From Rhizopus sp. PT2906 (lineage: Eukaryota > Mucoromycota > Mucoromycetes > Mucorales > Rhizopodaceae), in NCBI GenBank assembly GCA_025529335.1, contig JAMYHX010000153.1, forward strand, positions 19,480-83,479: a stretch of DNA of 64,000 nt. The letters are read 5' to 3'. The first letter of the stretch is position 1, and every line of letters starts with the position of its first letter. Made by a program: the position numbers and the translations under genes. The notes under the pieces were generated by a model. That model was given only the letters and a program-made list of their open reading frames with translations. It searched no databases and was not told the DNA's origin. Shown here piece by piece: positions 1 to 11,748 of the stretch.

Positions 1-1481
1 AAGAAATGATGTTGGAGAATAAAGTTTACCATTCGATTCATGGTATTTTTTAGTTCCAAGACTTCACCCTGAGCATTAGCCGTTACTTTCTTTGAGAGAT
101 CGCCTTCAGCCACTGCTTTAGCTACAGCAGCAATATCACGAACTTGATCTGTAATCTTGGAGGCCATCATATTGACATTGTCCGTCAGATCTTTCCATGT
201 ACCTCCAACATCCTTCACAACGGCTTGACCACCGAGTTTGCCTTCTGTTCCTACTTCGAGCGATACTCGTGTAACTTCTGTAGCAAATGTAGACAGCTAA
301 CCAAAAATGAATAATTGTGTATTTTTATTTTTATTTTTATTATTACCTGGTCGACCATGGTATTGATTGTATTTTTCAAATCCAACATTTCACCCTTCAC
401 TTCTACCTTAACCTTCTTTGTGAGATCACCACGGGCAACAGCTTTTGAGACATGTGCAATATCACGAACTTGGTTTGTGAGGTTATCGGCCATAGTATTG
501 ACATTGTCTGTGAGTTCTTTCCAAATGCCATTTATACCTGCAACTTTGGCTTGTACGCCTAGTTTTCCTTCTGTACCTACTTCATGAGCAACACGAGTGA
601 CTTCAGAAGCAAATAGGTTAAGATGGTTGACTACAAGATGTTTGTTTAGAAATGTGGGAATCATGTGTGTGTGTGTGTATAGATATTTATATATACCCAT
701 GAGATTAAATGTATTCTTCAACATTAAAGTTTCTCCTCGAACAGGTACAGTCATTGCTTTACTAAGATCACCTTTTGCAATAGCAGTAGATACATCAGCA
801 ATATCTCTAACTTGTTCCAAGTGATTTTTGGTCATGCTATTCAAGTTTAGAATGAATTCACGCCAAACGCCCTGTATCGAATCGTCACATTCAGCTTGAA
901 CGCCTAGTTTGCCGTCAAAAGCTGTCTCATAAGCTACTTTTAGTACATTGTTGGTAAAGAGTTGAAGTTGATCTGCCATGGAGTTGATGGCATCATTGAG
1001 TGGATGAGTATGTAAATGGCAATGAATGCGTTGATCTAACTGACCCTGAGTGATAGCTAATGCGACATTGACTGCTTGTTGAACACAGTGCTGACAATGG
1101 TTGGGTTCTATATGATGGTTTCAACATATGTGTGTACGTTTGTATATATGTATTTAATAAGTTACCAGGCACTATGTGTGTATTTACAGTAAACTTATTA
1201 ATATTATGATTATGAACATTATGGTCATGCTTGGTGTCTATTGTGTCCTGGTATCTTTTTATATCTTTTTCCAATCTTAATTGACGTGAAGCTATACTTT
1301 TTATTGTATTTAATAAGGTATCGTCTGTATGATTATGAACTTGCTCGATTGATAATAGACAATCGCTATAATTTCCCTTATCAATGCTGACGAGTAGTCT
1401 CTCTATGTCTTTTAAATCCATTTCTGCTGAAAGGCAAACCTTTTTATTCTTTGAAAAGTCTTGTTTTGTAGATCGTTTCAT
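1..1481 (-). CDS. NIK1: Group III hybrid histidine kinase (Nik1/Os-1 type), N-terminal part, runs off the window
   Basis: The visible part is the HAMP-repeat region of a cytosolic osmosensing hybrid histidine kinase; in fungi this family feeds the Hog1 pathway and is the target of dicarboximide and fenpyroxad-unrelated phenylpyrrole fungicides. Read on the minus strand from the ATG at 1481, an N-terminal helical segment (MKRSTKQDF...) is followed after an intron by a short HAMP-like stretch around [13 protein letters not shown], then three clear repeats of about 90 residues. Each contains a GKLGVQA or GKLGGQA motif, a W(K/R)E(L/F) or WKDLTDNVN motif, VRDIA.V..A.A.GDL, and ends with a LKNT segment. 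Introns separate the repeats near 300-350 and 630-705. The kinase and receiver domains lie beyond position 1. Family assignment is secure; exon boundaries, especially the intron near 1110-1200, are inferred. Confidence 0.88.
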
Positions 1482-3531
1482 TCACACAAGAACATCCACT
1501 TTTCACTCAATTTTTTTAAAAAAAAAGCTTCGAAAGAACAAAATGGAACTCTGAGGGAGAAAAATGGAAGAGAAAAAGGATCGAAAAGGCAAAACCAAAA
1601 CCAAAAGACGACGATTTGCGGGGAATAAAAGTGTAGGACAATGCTTGATTGGTTCATTTGTTCACAATTTGACCTTGCTTACTATTATTTTATAAAACAG
1701 TTGATAAATCGGTGGTCTCGAAGTCTGTGTTACATGTTACACCAAGTTGATCCCTCTTTGTTTGTCAAGGATTATTGTCTCCATAGCAATGGATCTTCTT
1801 ATGTGAGTTAGTTTGATAGATAAACTCCGAAACATACTATACCAGAGATGGCAATTATAAAGTCTATTATTTAAGGGGATAAGATCATGAGCTAGGGAGT
1901 ACAAGCACAATTAAAAACAGTATGCCATGTCGGCAATGACAGAGGCAGTGAACCCAATTTCCAAAAAAAAGCCATGAGCATATCTGTGAAATTTATAAAG
2001 CAGCTATATACATAATATGATATTTTGCACCAAAACGACAGTATATTAGCCCTAGTAACGGCCGCCCATTTTTTACAGCCGTTCTAATGTCGTTAGTGAT
2101 CAAGGATCTTCTACGTGCATCATTTGCACAATGTATCATCGTACGGTTGACTATGAACTAGTTGCTACGCAGAATGATGGACCAAAGAATGTTGAGATCA
2201 GGATATTTGAAAAGGTTCTAAATACATTAGCCACTGCCAAGCAGTCGAGAATTCAAGTTTGTTGTAGCGCAGAGATCGATCCCCACATGATATGAAAAAG
2301 ACCCAAGCATTATGTTTACAAAAAAAAAAACACGCATATAAATTTTCACAGAGATGCATTAGGGGCCATCCTGGAATATGTTGGGTGATAGTCCTATCAT
2401 CACTGCCGGGGCGGATGCTTTAGAAATTTGAAACTATATAAAGCAACTCACACTTTGAAAACTTGAGGGATTGGTGCAACCTGATGATGAAAAAACGCCC
2501 AATTTAATAACATGTATGCACAGGAATGCGTCTCCCGTGTCTGTCCGTAGATGAGAAGGCTATCAACATGGGACTTTAGGTCTTTTTTATTGGTCTTTAT
2601 TGCATATAAACAAATCACACAAGAGCTATCTACATAGAAGTGATATTTGAATAGAGTCATTTCAACGAAATGGACAAAATACCCAGAAAGGTCATTTTAT
2701 GAGCGTGTCACTCATATATACGAATATATACTCAAATGTATTACTTTTCGAGGACATTAATATCCATATCTTTCCTCGGTTTATAGGCAAAGTTTAGCTT
2801 GTGACAAAAAGATAACTATCATAAGCTATTTTTTGATAAAAAAAACTTATAGAAGGATTCATAATACATACAGCATAATGAAGACCAATGACTCTCAATA
2901 TATTGCTACCTAGAATAAGTGTCACTCCACCAATAAGTCGGTAGAATATCATTTTATTAGTAGACAAGGAAAGTTTTTACTTTGGTATAAACTTTACATG
3001 TACTGATTTAGGTCACTCGTGAGTACAATGTGGCTGTTGGATAGGCTTTTTGCAAAAGACTCTCGCATCAGACATTAATCATAATATTCTGCAATCCAAA
3101 GATAAACTATCGACTAAAGTCATTCAAACTAAATTAAAGGCGATAGGATGTCATTTATGGCCATAAATGACCACATCAGTTACGCAAGCTTGTTCATGTA
3201 GCGTTTAAAGTTGCCCTATTTGTACAGACATTTTCCTCATGGAAACAAAAAAAAAAAAATAACACGGCATTTACACACAGTAAAAACAAGCATGGATGAG
3301 GGTAAAGCGCGTCAATGAGCAACATCGTGAATCAGCGATACAGCAGTTTAAAAGCGTATCATTACAAATGGCCATGAAGTTTCATATAGGACTGTTATAT
3401 TACTATGTAGTACGGACGTTCTTCGAGAGTGACATTTGACAATAACAAAAAAAAAAAAGTGCATGTTCTGGGGCAACTGTAAAGTTTATTATTTAAGGGA
3501 TAGGATCATGAACTAGAGAATAAAAGCTCAT
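1482..3531. other. Long non-coding stretch containing a decayed HsbA copy
   Basis: About 2 kb with only short, unconvincing reading frames. It separates the 5' end of the histidine kinase from the 3' end of the HsbA gene. The only recognisable content is the HsbA-like remnant near 1858-1955. A-rich runs occur near 2319-2330 and 3247-3260. I see no RNA gene. Confidence 0.6.
1858..1955 (-). pseudogene. Decayed 3' end of a second HsbA gene
   Basis: The plus strand here (taaagtctattatttaaggg, then gataagatcatgag) closely matches the 3' flank of the HsbA gene at 3480-3530 (taaagtttattatttaaggg, gataggatcatgaa). The similarity continues into coding sequence: on the minus strand, frame FTASVIADMAYCF-stop aligns with the intact C-terminus NTAFSKADTAYGI-stop. 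Further into the gene the similarity fades, with only a weak echo near 2090-2120. This looks like one arm of a tandem duplication that has lost most of its coding sequence. It is in the same orientation as the intact gene, about 1.6 kb downstream of it. Confidence 0.6.
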
Positions 3532-4191
3532 TTAGATACCATAAGCGGTATCAGCTTTGGAGAAGGCAGTGTTAATTCTGCCAACATATTCATTAGCAGC
3601 AGTAGTGAAGTCAGAGGGAGTAACAGCAAGGATACAGTTATCCAAGGTAGTGACCTTGGCTTGGAGGTTCTTGATGTCGCTCTTGACAATACTAGTGGCA
3701 AGAGGAACAGCGTCGAATTGAGGCTTCTTGGTGACGATGGCACCGAGAGCACCTTCGATATCAGGGACAAGTGTTTGGACGACAGCAAGAACAGCATTGG
3801 CATCTTCAGTAGAAACGACCGTGGTGACTGCACAGCAGTCAGTGTTGGCCTGCTTGATCAAGTTTTCGAGGGCTTGTTCCTTGCTGTGAATGGACAAGGC
3901 GCCTGCATAACCAGATGAGGAGGTGAAACCATTGACCTAGAACAGTGTTATAAGGTAGGTCCGTTTCATATTATGTTCAACTTACAGCAGTGGCAACAAT
4001 TGTGAGTTGACTTTGAGCTGCAGTCAAATCCTTAATACAGGTTTGAACAGCAGGTGTTACATCACGCTTGCTGAAGGAAGCAGCATTTGCTAGTGAATGA
4101 TTAGGTTAGCAACATCACAATGGCCACACGCTTTAATTTATATACCGGAAGCAACGAGAGCAAGAGCAAGAGCCAAGAGAGAAGAACGCAT
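3532..4191 (-). CDS. Secreted hydrophobic surface-binding protein A family (HsbA)
   Basis: A small secreted fungal protein. HsbA of Aspergillus adsorbs to hydrophobic surfaces and helps recruit cutinase-type enzymes; related cell-wall galactomannoproteins share the domain. Three exons (4191-4146, 4089-3986, 3936-3532) encode about 170 residues. The start gives a signal peptide rich in Leu and Ala (MRSSLLALALALVASANA), followed by SFSKR, a plausible Kex2-type cleavage site. The mature part is alpha-helical, with a Cys in TCIKDL and a CC pair in NTDCCAVTT, as is typical of the family. The stop is TAA at 3534-3532. A TATA-like box lies about 56 bases upstream. A decayed paralogue lies downstream at 1858-1955. 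The domain call is good; the biological substrate is unknown. Confidence 0.85.
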
Positions 4192-4246
4192 TTGAATAGA
4201 TTTAATTGATGAAGATACTTTAAAAAATTCTCGAAATAACCTCATC

Positions 4247-4254
4247 CTTTTATA
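4247..4254 (-). promoter_or_regulatory. TATA-like box of the HsbA gene
   Basis: TATAAAAG on the minus strand, about 56 bases upstream of the HsbA start codon, is a plausible core promoter position for a highly expressed fungal gene. The assignment rests on sequence and position only. Confidence 0.45.
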
Positions 4255-5259
4255 CCTTTTTCCAATCTTCATCTTTCAACGCTCTCAGCTTTCTTTCTAC
4301 ACACACAATGAGTGTTTGTACAAGGGAAACTGATTGAGTAGATACTCTTTTCCATACGTTTTACATACATTTAGTTCAGATGATCGAATGAAAGATGGCT
4401 TGTACGCTTTCTGTTGCATAAAGAGCAATGGACATAAACTGTGTACTCCATGACGAGGAAACATTGCACAAAATTATCCGCATAATATGGGGTGGTTTGT
4501 GTACATTTGTGGATATATGTGGTCGATGCGGACTGCGCGAAATAAAAGGTTCTCCTTGCTGCATCTCACTTGGATATTTATAGTACAACCAACCTCTTTG
4601 AATAGAAAAAGTAAAAAGAAAGAAAAAAAGAAAACAAGAGTAAACTATATAAAAGTGGCAGTCTATTTGTTCTCACTATCGTTCATTTGACCGAGAACAA
4701 ACTTGACAGATGTGTTCTTATTTGATAAGATATCAGTGCTCTTAATGTTTTTGTTATTAGCAGATGCTTTTCTCATCCCTCCACTTTCCTAATGTTGTAG
4801 TGTCATATGTGGGAAACCAACATATGTATTTCGCACCCCTTATGCGTTCACTAGGAAACAAAAAAGGGAAGCGTCATACCTTTTGACTTGATCGTATTCT
4901 TCTTTACCTTGGACAAAAAAACTCATGATTTATTTGCTGTAACCTCATCTGTGTATAACGAACTTGTCTTTTGTATCGCGTATTTACTCACTCGTAGGTG
5001 AATTGTGTAAGCAGCTATAATGTTGGCAGAGCCTTTGAATGATTAATTCAAATTGCTCTAGCCATTAAAGGATTCTTTACTCTGATCAGTCCCTGAATTG
5101 TGGCATTCGACCCTCACTTAAAATAAATTCCGTATTTGTGTAATGTTCCCAGTGACACCTGGAGTGAACGGACTTTCTTGCAGGTGCACCATTGAACACC
5201 ATAAAAAAATTAAATTGCTTGGGCAACAAGGGATAAATAATTCCTCAAGACACAAGAAT

Positions 5260-5286
5260 AAAAAAAAAAAAAAAAAAAAAAAAAAA
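5260..5286. repeat. A27 homopolymer followed by GA-rich tract
   Basis: A run of 27 A residues followed by about 30 bases of GAGAGGGAGAGA-type sequence. It creates misleading Lys-rich and Phe-rich open frames on the two strands. Its length may be unstable and prone to sequencing error. Confidence 0.9.
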
Positions 5287-6188
5287 GAGAGGGAGAGAGG
5301 GAGAGAGAAAGAGGGACAAGTAACAGAGATAAAGAAATCCAAGGGCCTTTGATGAAGCACTGATGAAAGAGTTCATTATACGAAATATGGGGGAACAGCT
5401 TATTACGTGAAATGCAAAGTATAGTACTGAAGCGTCGAATGATTCATGGACGCAATGTATTGAATTACAGCAAATTTATCTAAATCTAGGATAAAGGAGA
5501 GAGAAAAGGGTGACTGTAGCTTATTGTCAAGATAAAGTGATATACGTAGACGCGTATATCTCTACAAAGTAAGCAAAAAAAAAAACTGAAGAGAGACTCA
5601 CGTTTAACGTTGAACGTTCAGGGTACACACAATATATACCAACAGGGGAGGTATCTTTATAATATGAAATAAATAAAATGTTGATCCAATTAAACTACAA
5701 CACTCATAGCTTACTTTCCATTTGTACATTATTAATAGAATGAATACAAAGTAAGCATGAAATTATAAGCGGATTGTTTTCATCAAACGAGTAAATAATA
5801 AGCTTTTCGTGAAATGACACATTTATAAAAATTAAATAAAAGAAAGAAAAGTCATTCTTTATTGCTGTAGTTATTTATATAGGATCTGAGTATATACAAT
5901 GTTTAACAAACTAGACCCATCTGTCAACATCATCCACGACTTATGATATCGTGTTCTTAAAGAATATCCTTAAAGAGTAGAATTAATTATGTATGCAAAG
6001 ATATAATAAAAGTTATTTGTATATGCACTATTATTCTACTACCAAAAAAAGATAAAGATATAAACAATGACCCTATAAACATATTATCTTCAGGATTTAT
6101 ATAAAAACACAGAGAGAACAAGTGTGAATATGCACAAATAAGGTAGTCCCGCTCCGATAAATTAAATGATAATAATAAAAAGAATAGA

Positions 6189-6220
<32 letters not shown>

Positions 6221-6468
6221 AAAGAGAGAGAGATCACAGAATAAACAAAAAGAGTATTTATCAGATAATATAAAGCAAATGATTATTATTCAATAATAAT
6301 AAAAGATGCATGTAGATAGAAAGTGTTATATATATATATACACACACTTGATTTTCGGAAAGATGGATCCGACCCTTCTTTGTCTTTTATTATAATTAAT
6401 TCATTTAATTTTTTATTTATCCTTTCTTTCTTCTTTTATCTCTCTTTTTTATATACAAAAAAAAACAC

Positions 6469-7128
6469 ATGAGTTATTCAAATCAACAAAAGCTAAAGAT
6501 CAAGTCGCATGAAGGTAAAAAGAGAACCATTACCTTTTTGAATGATTCATCATATTATGATTCATATAGCAAATAATCGACCTAAAAGAAAAAGAATTAC
6601 ACCAAATCAACTTGAAGTGTTAACAAGCATATTTGAACGTATAAAGACACCCAATTATCAATTAAGAGAAATGACAGCAAGAGAATTAAACATGACAAAT
6701 CGTGAAGTTCAGGTAATATACAAAGAATGTAAAGCCAAAAACTTTAATAACTTTTTTCTTTATCAAATAAGGTTTGGTTTCAAAATAGACGAGCCAAATT
6801 AAATCGTAAGAAGGCTCAAGAGAAAGAATATTTCTTTCATTGGTCATCCAATTATTCTAAAGAACACTATCAAGCAACACCAACAACAAGTGGTAATAAT
6901 AGCAGTAGTAGTAGTAGTAGTAGTAGTACTAGCAATAGTAGCAACAGCAGTCAATCCAGTGTAACATCATCTATAGCATCAACACCAACCACTCTTTATT
7001 CACAAATACCTCCTCAAATGAGACCAATTGATATACTAGCACTTGCAGCAGAATATGTTCAAAACTGTGATGAAGAAAAGAGATTGGCTGAAGAAAGAAG
7101 AAAGAGCTGGAGACCTTGGGATTCATAA
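6469..7128 (+). CDS. Homeodomain transcription factor
   Basis: A nuclear DNA-binding protein. I read three exons: 6469-6514, 6570-6712 and 6772-7128. The start at 6469 (MSYSNQQKLKIKSHEA) with a 55-base intron joins in frame to NNRPKRKRITPNQ; a start at 6542 inside that intron would also be open but is less convincing. The homeodomain covers roughly residues 18-78, with an arginine-rich N-terminal arm (RPKRKR), helix 1 around NQLEVLTSIFERI, and the recognition helix signature VWFQNRRAKLNRKKAQ. The second intron falls exactly before VWFQNRR. C-terminal to the domain is a Ser/Asn/Thr-rich linker from an AGT/AGC repeat (6895-6965), then a helical, Glu/Arg-rich tail ending SWRPWDS. The target genes are not predictable. 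Confidence 0.87.
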
Positions 7129-7770
7129 TATCTGTCAACTTCTCTTATGTAAATAACAACAACAACAACAACAAGATCAATCGTATACATACTTAACATA
7201 TGTGTAAATAAAAAATTACTTTTTAAATTGAGAATTATAAGGATGATTGATTTCAATATTAGGCCGACGGAATCATAAAGATGATCAACATAAGAAAGTT
7301 GGAGGTATTGTTGGTTGAAGCTTTCGGACCCTTTCGCTAATACCGACAAAACAAAGCTGAACTTTGACCGCTACAAAGGGTCCCCTTTTTTTTTTATTGA
7401 ATTCAACTATGCATCAATTAATCTCTCTGTGAACGTCATTTTTTTTCCGTTCACGTCACAGAGACATTCATCCATCTTTGGAGCCTGACTCCTTGGATAT
7501 CTATTTCTTAAAAAATCTAAAAGGCCTTTATATTTACTTTCTTTATTACAGCCAATGTATTCTTTAACATCATCCATGTTCAACATAATAAAGAGAGAGA
7601 GAGAGAGAAAAGAACAATGATGTACCTTTAAATATATTTCTTTTTTTTTTTTTCAGTAGACTGTCTGAAGTCAGCTACGCACTTTTTGTACAACAATAAA
7701 GTTCAATGCGTAAAATAAAAATAGATTAGGGCAATATTTTTTTGTCCTTCTTTTCATTTTCATACAAGCC
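7129..7770. other. Intergenic region with a 41-base inverted repeat
   Basis: This lies between the homeobox stop and the next start. It contains a CAA repeat near 7147-7170 just after the homeobox stop, an inverted repeat at 7424-7464, a GA run near 7592-7608 and a T run near 7640-7654. No gene is supported. Confidence 0.6.
7424..7464. repeat. Imperfect inverted repeat around a T run
   Basis: The outer arms tctctgtg (7424-7431) and cacagaga (7457-7464) are exact reverse complements. Inside them gtgaacg and cgttcac can also pair, across a T-rich loop. It could form a hairpin in RNA or a cruciform. It lies midway between two plus-strand genes, so it may belong to the 3' end of the homeobox transcript. 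Confidence 0.6.
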
Positions 7771-9172
7771 ATGGATAAAACTCCAAAAGTATCGGTTGCA
7801 AAAAGACTATGGAATTTATTGGTATAAATAATAGACTATAAAAGCCGGGACTAGGTCTCATACTATGCTTAGACAAAAAGAGTTACAGAGTCAAAATATA
7901 CCATCGCTTACTGCACTTTACTCACCCTATCAACCATTACATGTATCATTCTTGAAGCAATTATTGTCAACGCAGATTTAGAAATATACAATGATCTACA
8001 ACGTGTGGATCCAAATATTACCACTTATCCTTCTACATCCATTCACCTTGCCAGCACAGACACTGATAATGTGGCGTTGGGCTTAAGAAGACTTAAAAAT
8101 GAAAATGTCTTTTTCATTTTGGTCTCGTTGTTTCAGCTTGTTTTGGGCTTGGATGCTGTAATAAGATTATATCATAACTCCTTCTTTGCCTATACTTATT
8201 ACTCTTTCTTTTGACTAGGTGTTAAGGCAGAGTGTGATTCAACTGATAGCACATACAACAAATCAATTCTTGTCAACTGTATTTGCTTCTATTCAAGTTT
8301 TAGAAACATCCGAAAAGTAAGATAGTTGTGCCTTAAAGACTCCATGGCTTACACATTACCTTAGAAATCAGATTGTGAACCAAAACATTTTGGATGCAAT
8401 TGCCAACGCTACCGGAATACTCACAAGGATTCGTCTTTATTTCTTGATCGCGCTGCGGAACGGAATCGGATTGGTCGTAGTTATGGCACTGTTCTCCTTC
8501 ATCTTTGTCTATTTATCTTATCAACTGTTTAAACAGGTAAATGACCGGGATATATACTAGAATTTTATTGAATAACCCTTTTGTCTTTAGTTTGGTTGGA
8601 ATACCTATAAAAGAATAGGCGCTGACATTCAACAACAAGAACGATTTAGACTAGCACAAATCTTTTTCATGTTTTTAAAACTAGATGCCTTCTTCCAACT
8701 TGTACTTTGCATATTCTACACCGTCGTCATGTCTCAAGAACAATATTTTGCACTATGGAGCATTGATCGAAAGAAATTCGTGGGCTACATCATACACATT
8801 GTCCTTACTGCCTTGCTGATACCAGCTTTACTTGTGGCAAGATACGGCGTCATTGCAGAGAATAGGACTGTGATGGTTGCATTTCAAGTTACGCAGATCA
8901 TTGTCATAATGGATTTTATTCTTGTCCTCGTCGATAGTGCTGGCACTTGGATATTCTGGATCCTTGCTGTCTGCGTTGCCATCGCCTTGTGCGTAGTTAC
9001 CATTGTCATTTCGTTTCTTGTGGCTAAAAATTTTGATAAGGGACTCAAGCCATATATGCAAAGACTGTTTGATTCAAATGAGGAAAATGACAAGCAGGAT
9101 AAAGGAAACTTGCTTAGGAATGAAGAATGGCTCATTGATGATGAAGACGATTATACCCCATCTCATAAATAA
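7771..9172 (+). CDS. Multi-pass membrane protein, possibly UPF0658 Golgi family
   Basis: Five exons (7771-7821, 7873-8157, 8219-8316, 8365-8536, 8591-9172) join in frame into a protein of about 395 residues. An N-terminal cytosolic segment (MDKTPKVSVAKRLWNLL) precedes a first hydrophobic helix around YCTLLTLSTITCIILEAIIV. Helices follow near FFILVSLFQLVLGLDA, IGLVVVMALFSFIFVYL, LDAFFQLVLCIFYTVV, IHIVLTALLIPALLVA, ITQIIVIMDFILVLV-like sequence, and WILAVCVAIALCVVTIVIS. The tail is acidic (EENDKQDKGN...DDEDDYTPSHK). Size, helix count and the QEQYFALWSIDR loop suggest the fungal UPF0658 Golgi membrane family, but that match is from memory. The function is unknown; I am confident it is a real gene. 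Confidence 0.75.
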
Positions 9173-9764
9173 CATTTTCCCTCCTTGAATACCGTATATA
9201 AAATAGGCAGTGCATTAGTCACATATCTTCATAGAGTCCCATGCCTTTTTGTTATTTGTTGAATACCAGGAGTACGCTCAGAGAACAGATACAAAGCCTA
9301 ATCATGGATACCACAGGAAACAGAAAGAGCTGTGTACATTTCTGCGGAGCTCTCGAGTGGCTGTGGGGGTTATGAGCCACACTTATATTATTAACATACA
9401 ATCGAGAGAGAGAGAGAGAGAGAGAAAGCGAGGAGCACAACAGCATTCCTATTAACTCATAGCGCGTCTGCCTGAAGAGTTGGTTTAACCTTAAAAGATT
9501 TTCTGAAATTTGCTAGCAGTGTGCCACTCCATGTTCATTGATCATCCAATCTGTACTTTGTGGCCATATGAATTCTTTAAGCGTGCAATTCACTCAAATT
9601 GGTATCTTAGTATTTGGATCTTACGCACAAAGAGCTTTGTCTAATCCCTCATTACTACCCAATCAGCATGATGATTGTGTGCTTATTGCGGGCATTTAAA
9701 AATAAACCCACCATCTTTGGACACCCCAGCTCTCTTTCTTTTCTTCCACACAAACGTTTGAGCA
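9173..9764. other. Intergenic region with GA microsatellite
   Basis: About 590 bases between two plus-strand genes. It includes a GA dinucleotide run at 9404-9425. The final 50 bases (CCAGCTCTCTTTCTTTTCTTCCACA) form the pyrimidine-rich leader of the Cbp4-like gene. Confidence 0.55.
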
Positions 9765-10059
9765 ATGGCTAATGAATTTAAAGTACTCGTTTACATGACG
9801 GCCATTCTTGGCACTGGATACGGTCTCATGAAGTACACAGTGCCTGACGAAGAGCAAATTAAAAAGGTTTATACAATTACCGTATGACAGGATAAAGACA
9901 CACTCAAACCCATCTTAGCGTTTGGATCCAGCACTGCGTAGAGAATACGATAAAATCAAGGCGACCAATCGTGAAAAAGGACAACAAATGATGGACTTGA
10001 TGCGTGAAGCTGCCGAAAGTGACAAGCCAGCATGGGAAATTGCCAACCAAAGAAAATAA
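9765..10059 (+). CDS. CBP4: Cbp4-like cytochrome bc1 complex assembly factor
   Basis: A small mitochondrial inner-membrane protein. Cbp4 in yeast binds newly made cytochrome b during assembly of ubiquinol-cytochrome c reductase. Two exons (9765-9866 and 9919-10059) give 80 residues. Residues 5-24 form a single membrane segment (FKVLVYMTAILGTGYGLMKY), followed by the family-like motif TVPDEEQIKKRLDPALRREYDK, then a charged helix and a C-terminal motif with DKPAW. Single helix, the T-P-D-E-E-Q motif, LDP.LR.EY and small size all fit the family. Its stop lies 33 bases from the convergent CCDC47-like stop, so the two transcripts probably overlap at their 3' ends. Confidence 0.75.
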
Positions 10060-10091
10060 AGTATACGTATACCCTTGCTATGCTCTATTTA

Positions 10092-11557
10092 TTAAACCTT
10101 TCGTTTCTTTTGCTGCTTCTTCAATTGACGCAGACGTTCCTTTTCCTCCCATTTACGTTGTTCAGCTGGGCTCATCTTTTTGATTCTTTCCTCTTCAGCG
10201 CGTTTAGCCTCTGCTTTCTTACGAGCTGCCTCTTCTGCCTTATCAGCTGCTAATCGCTTGGCGTACTCCTTACGCAGACTTTCACGGTTCTTGTTGACTT
10301 GGTTTCTAATCTACAATTCGATCAGCATACACTTTGCATATTTTTTTTTATTTTTTTTTTGGGCACAGATGATAAACTTACATCGCTTGTCAACTTTAAC
10401 TCGTTCAACACATCTGGAAGTTCACAGGCAAGCTCGACAAGAGGATCAAGAGTGTTGCTGTTGGACATTGAAAAAGAAAGCGAAATCATCAAAGCTTCAT
10501 CATTCTCGTATCGGTAGGGCACATCTGCAGGCAAACTTGAGATAACTAAATATTCGAGACGATCGGATGCATCGGAAATGAGTTTTCCTACATTGGTAGT
10601 GGATAGTATCAGATCAGCCAGCTTTTGTGATTCTGTGTAAACTGTCAATGATTCGGGGATGGCCTTGCTTGATCCAAGCTTGGCAACACGATTCTACAAT
10701 AAATATAAGTCATCTTTTTTCTCTGCCTCTGGTTTTGTTTTGTTTTTTTTTTCTTTACCAAATCAAAGCGCTTCTTGCTTAATTCAGCTGATTCACTCTT
10801 CTTGATGACAGCAAATACGAATTTTTCGGGTAATGCTTTGTCAAGCACCATCGATAATGTCTAATATTTTCCTGTCAATTTGTTTTGTGTATCGCAAAGA
10901 GTTGACATACCACACGATCATTCACAGGCTTTGTTTGTCCAGCCATTGAAAGTACTTGTGTCGTGAAATAGGTCAGCATATCATTTCTAGGCTTCAACTA
11001 GGTATTGCTGCCAAATTAAGCATTGTACTTTTTAATATGTGTGATATACCTTACCTTGAGCCACCAATGACCAAATTGTACATGGCGTCTGCCAGAGACA
11101 TATAAAAGGTAGTCAGCAGGTCCATCCTTCATCAGCACTGATTTACCATCACCCACAAGGGCAAATTGAGACTGAAGGTACTCAAGTTGACCTCCTAACC
11201 ATGTCTTGGCTTTCTTCAAGTTGGCTGATTTTCCTTGATACCAAGCAGCCGCGTATAAGAGAAAGGTGATGACAAGAATAATTTCCATCACAAAGTCATG
11301 GATCGTGAATGCTACATGTTTTGTTCATCAGACTTTTCATTTCGTAAATAATAAAAACTATTTAATTACTCACGTCGAATCATGACACTGTCAGAAGGAA
11401 CTGTGTATATAAATGATGAGCATTAGATTACACACACACACACATTTTGTATTCTATAGTTTTTACCTTCCATTGGCTTCTTTTCTACCGTGTTTTCTCC
11501 TTCTGCGACAACATAGGATAACAAGGTTGTCAAGGTTACTATTAACAAGTTTGACAT
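10092..11557 (-). CDS. CCDC47-like ER membrane protein (DUF1682 family)
   Basis: An ER membrane protein related to CCDC47/calumin, which in animals is part of the PAT complex that helps insert multi-pass membrane proteins at the translocon. From the ATG at 11557 there is a signal sequence (MSNLLIVTLTTLLSYVVAEG), a short lumenal segment spread over two small exons (11557-11467 and about 11402-11372), then a membrane helix (EIILVITFLLYAAAWYQG). A cytosolic domain follows with GRRHVQFGHWWLK, LSMVLDKALPEKFVFAVIKK and LTVYTESQKLADLI. The C-terminus is very basic (EEERIKKMSPAEQRKWEEKE...KKQQKKRKV), as in the family. Introns interrupt near 10980-11050, 10860-10910, 10695-10760 and 10315-10380. The lumenal part is much shorter than in animals, which is normal for fungi. 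Confidence 0.85.
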
Positions 11558-11748
11558 GGCTTAAAGAAAAAAAAAAAAAAAAAAAAAGAGACAGAAAAAA
11601 CCCACAGATGTGATGACAATGAGCGGTCATTAAAAAGAAAGAGTACACATCCCCACTTTAAAGAGAAAGAGGAAAGATTCTTTAATGTAAACAAAAATAA
11701 GAAAATATATATAAAATATAAATAAGATGAGGTAGAAAGAGAGATTCT

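Larger units (their letters stand above)
4192..6468. other. AT-rich intergenic region with homopolymer and GA-rich tracts
   Basis: About 2.3 kb between the divergently transcribed HsbA and homeobox genes. It holds long A runs (5260-5286 and 6191-6213), GA-rich runs after each, and a short alternating TA/CA stretch near 6331-6346. Open frames here are short and low-complexity. The last 100 bases are a pyrimidine-rich leader before the homeobox start. Confidence 0.6.

Noticed and set aside
2448..2660. 70-codon frame in the intergenic region after the histidine kinase
   Set aside because: Short, no motif, and not related to the nearby HsbA remnant.
5118..5360. Frames across the A27/GA tract
   Set aside because: Phe/Leu- or Lys/Glu-rich strings come from the homopolymer and GA repeat.
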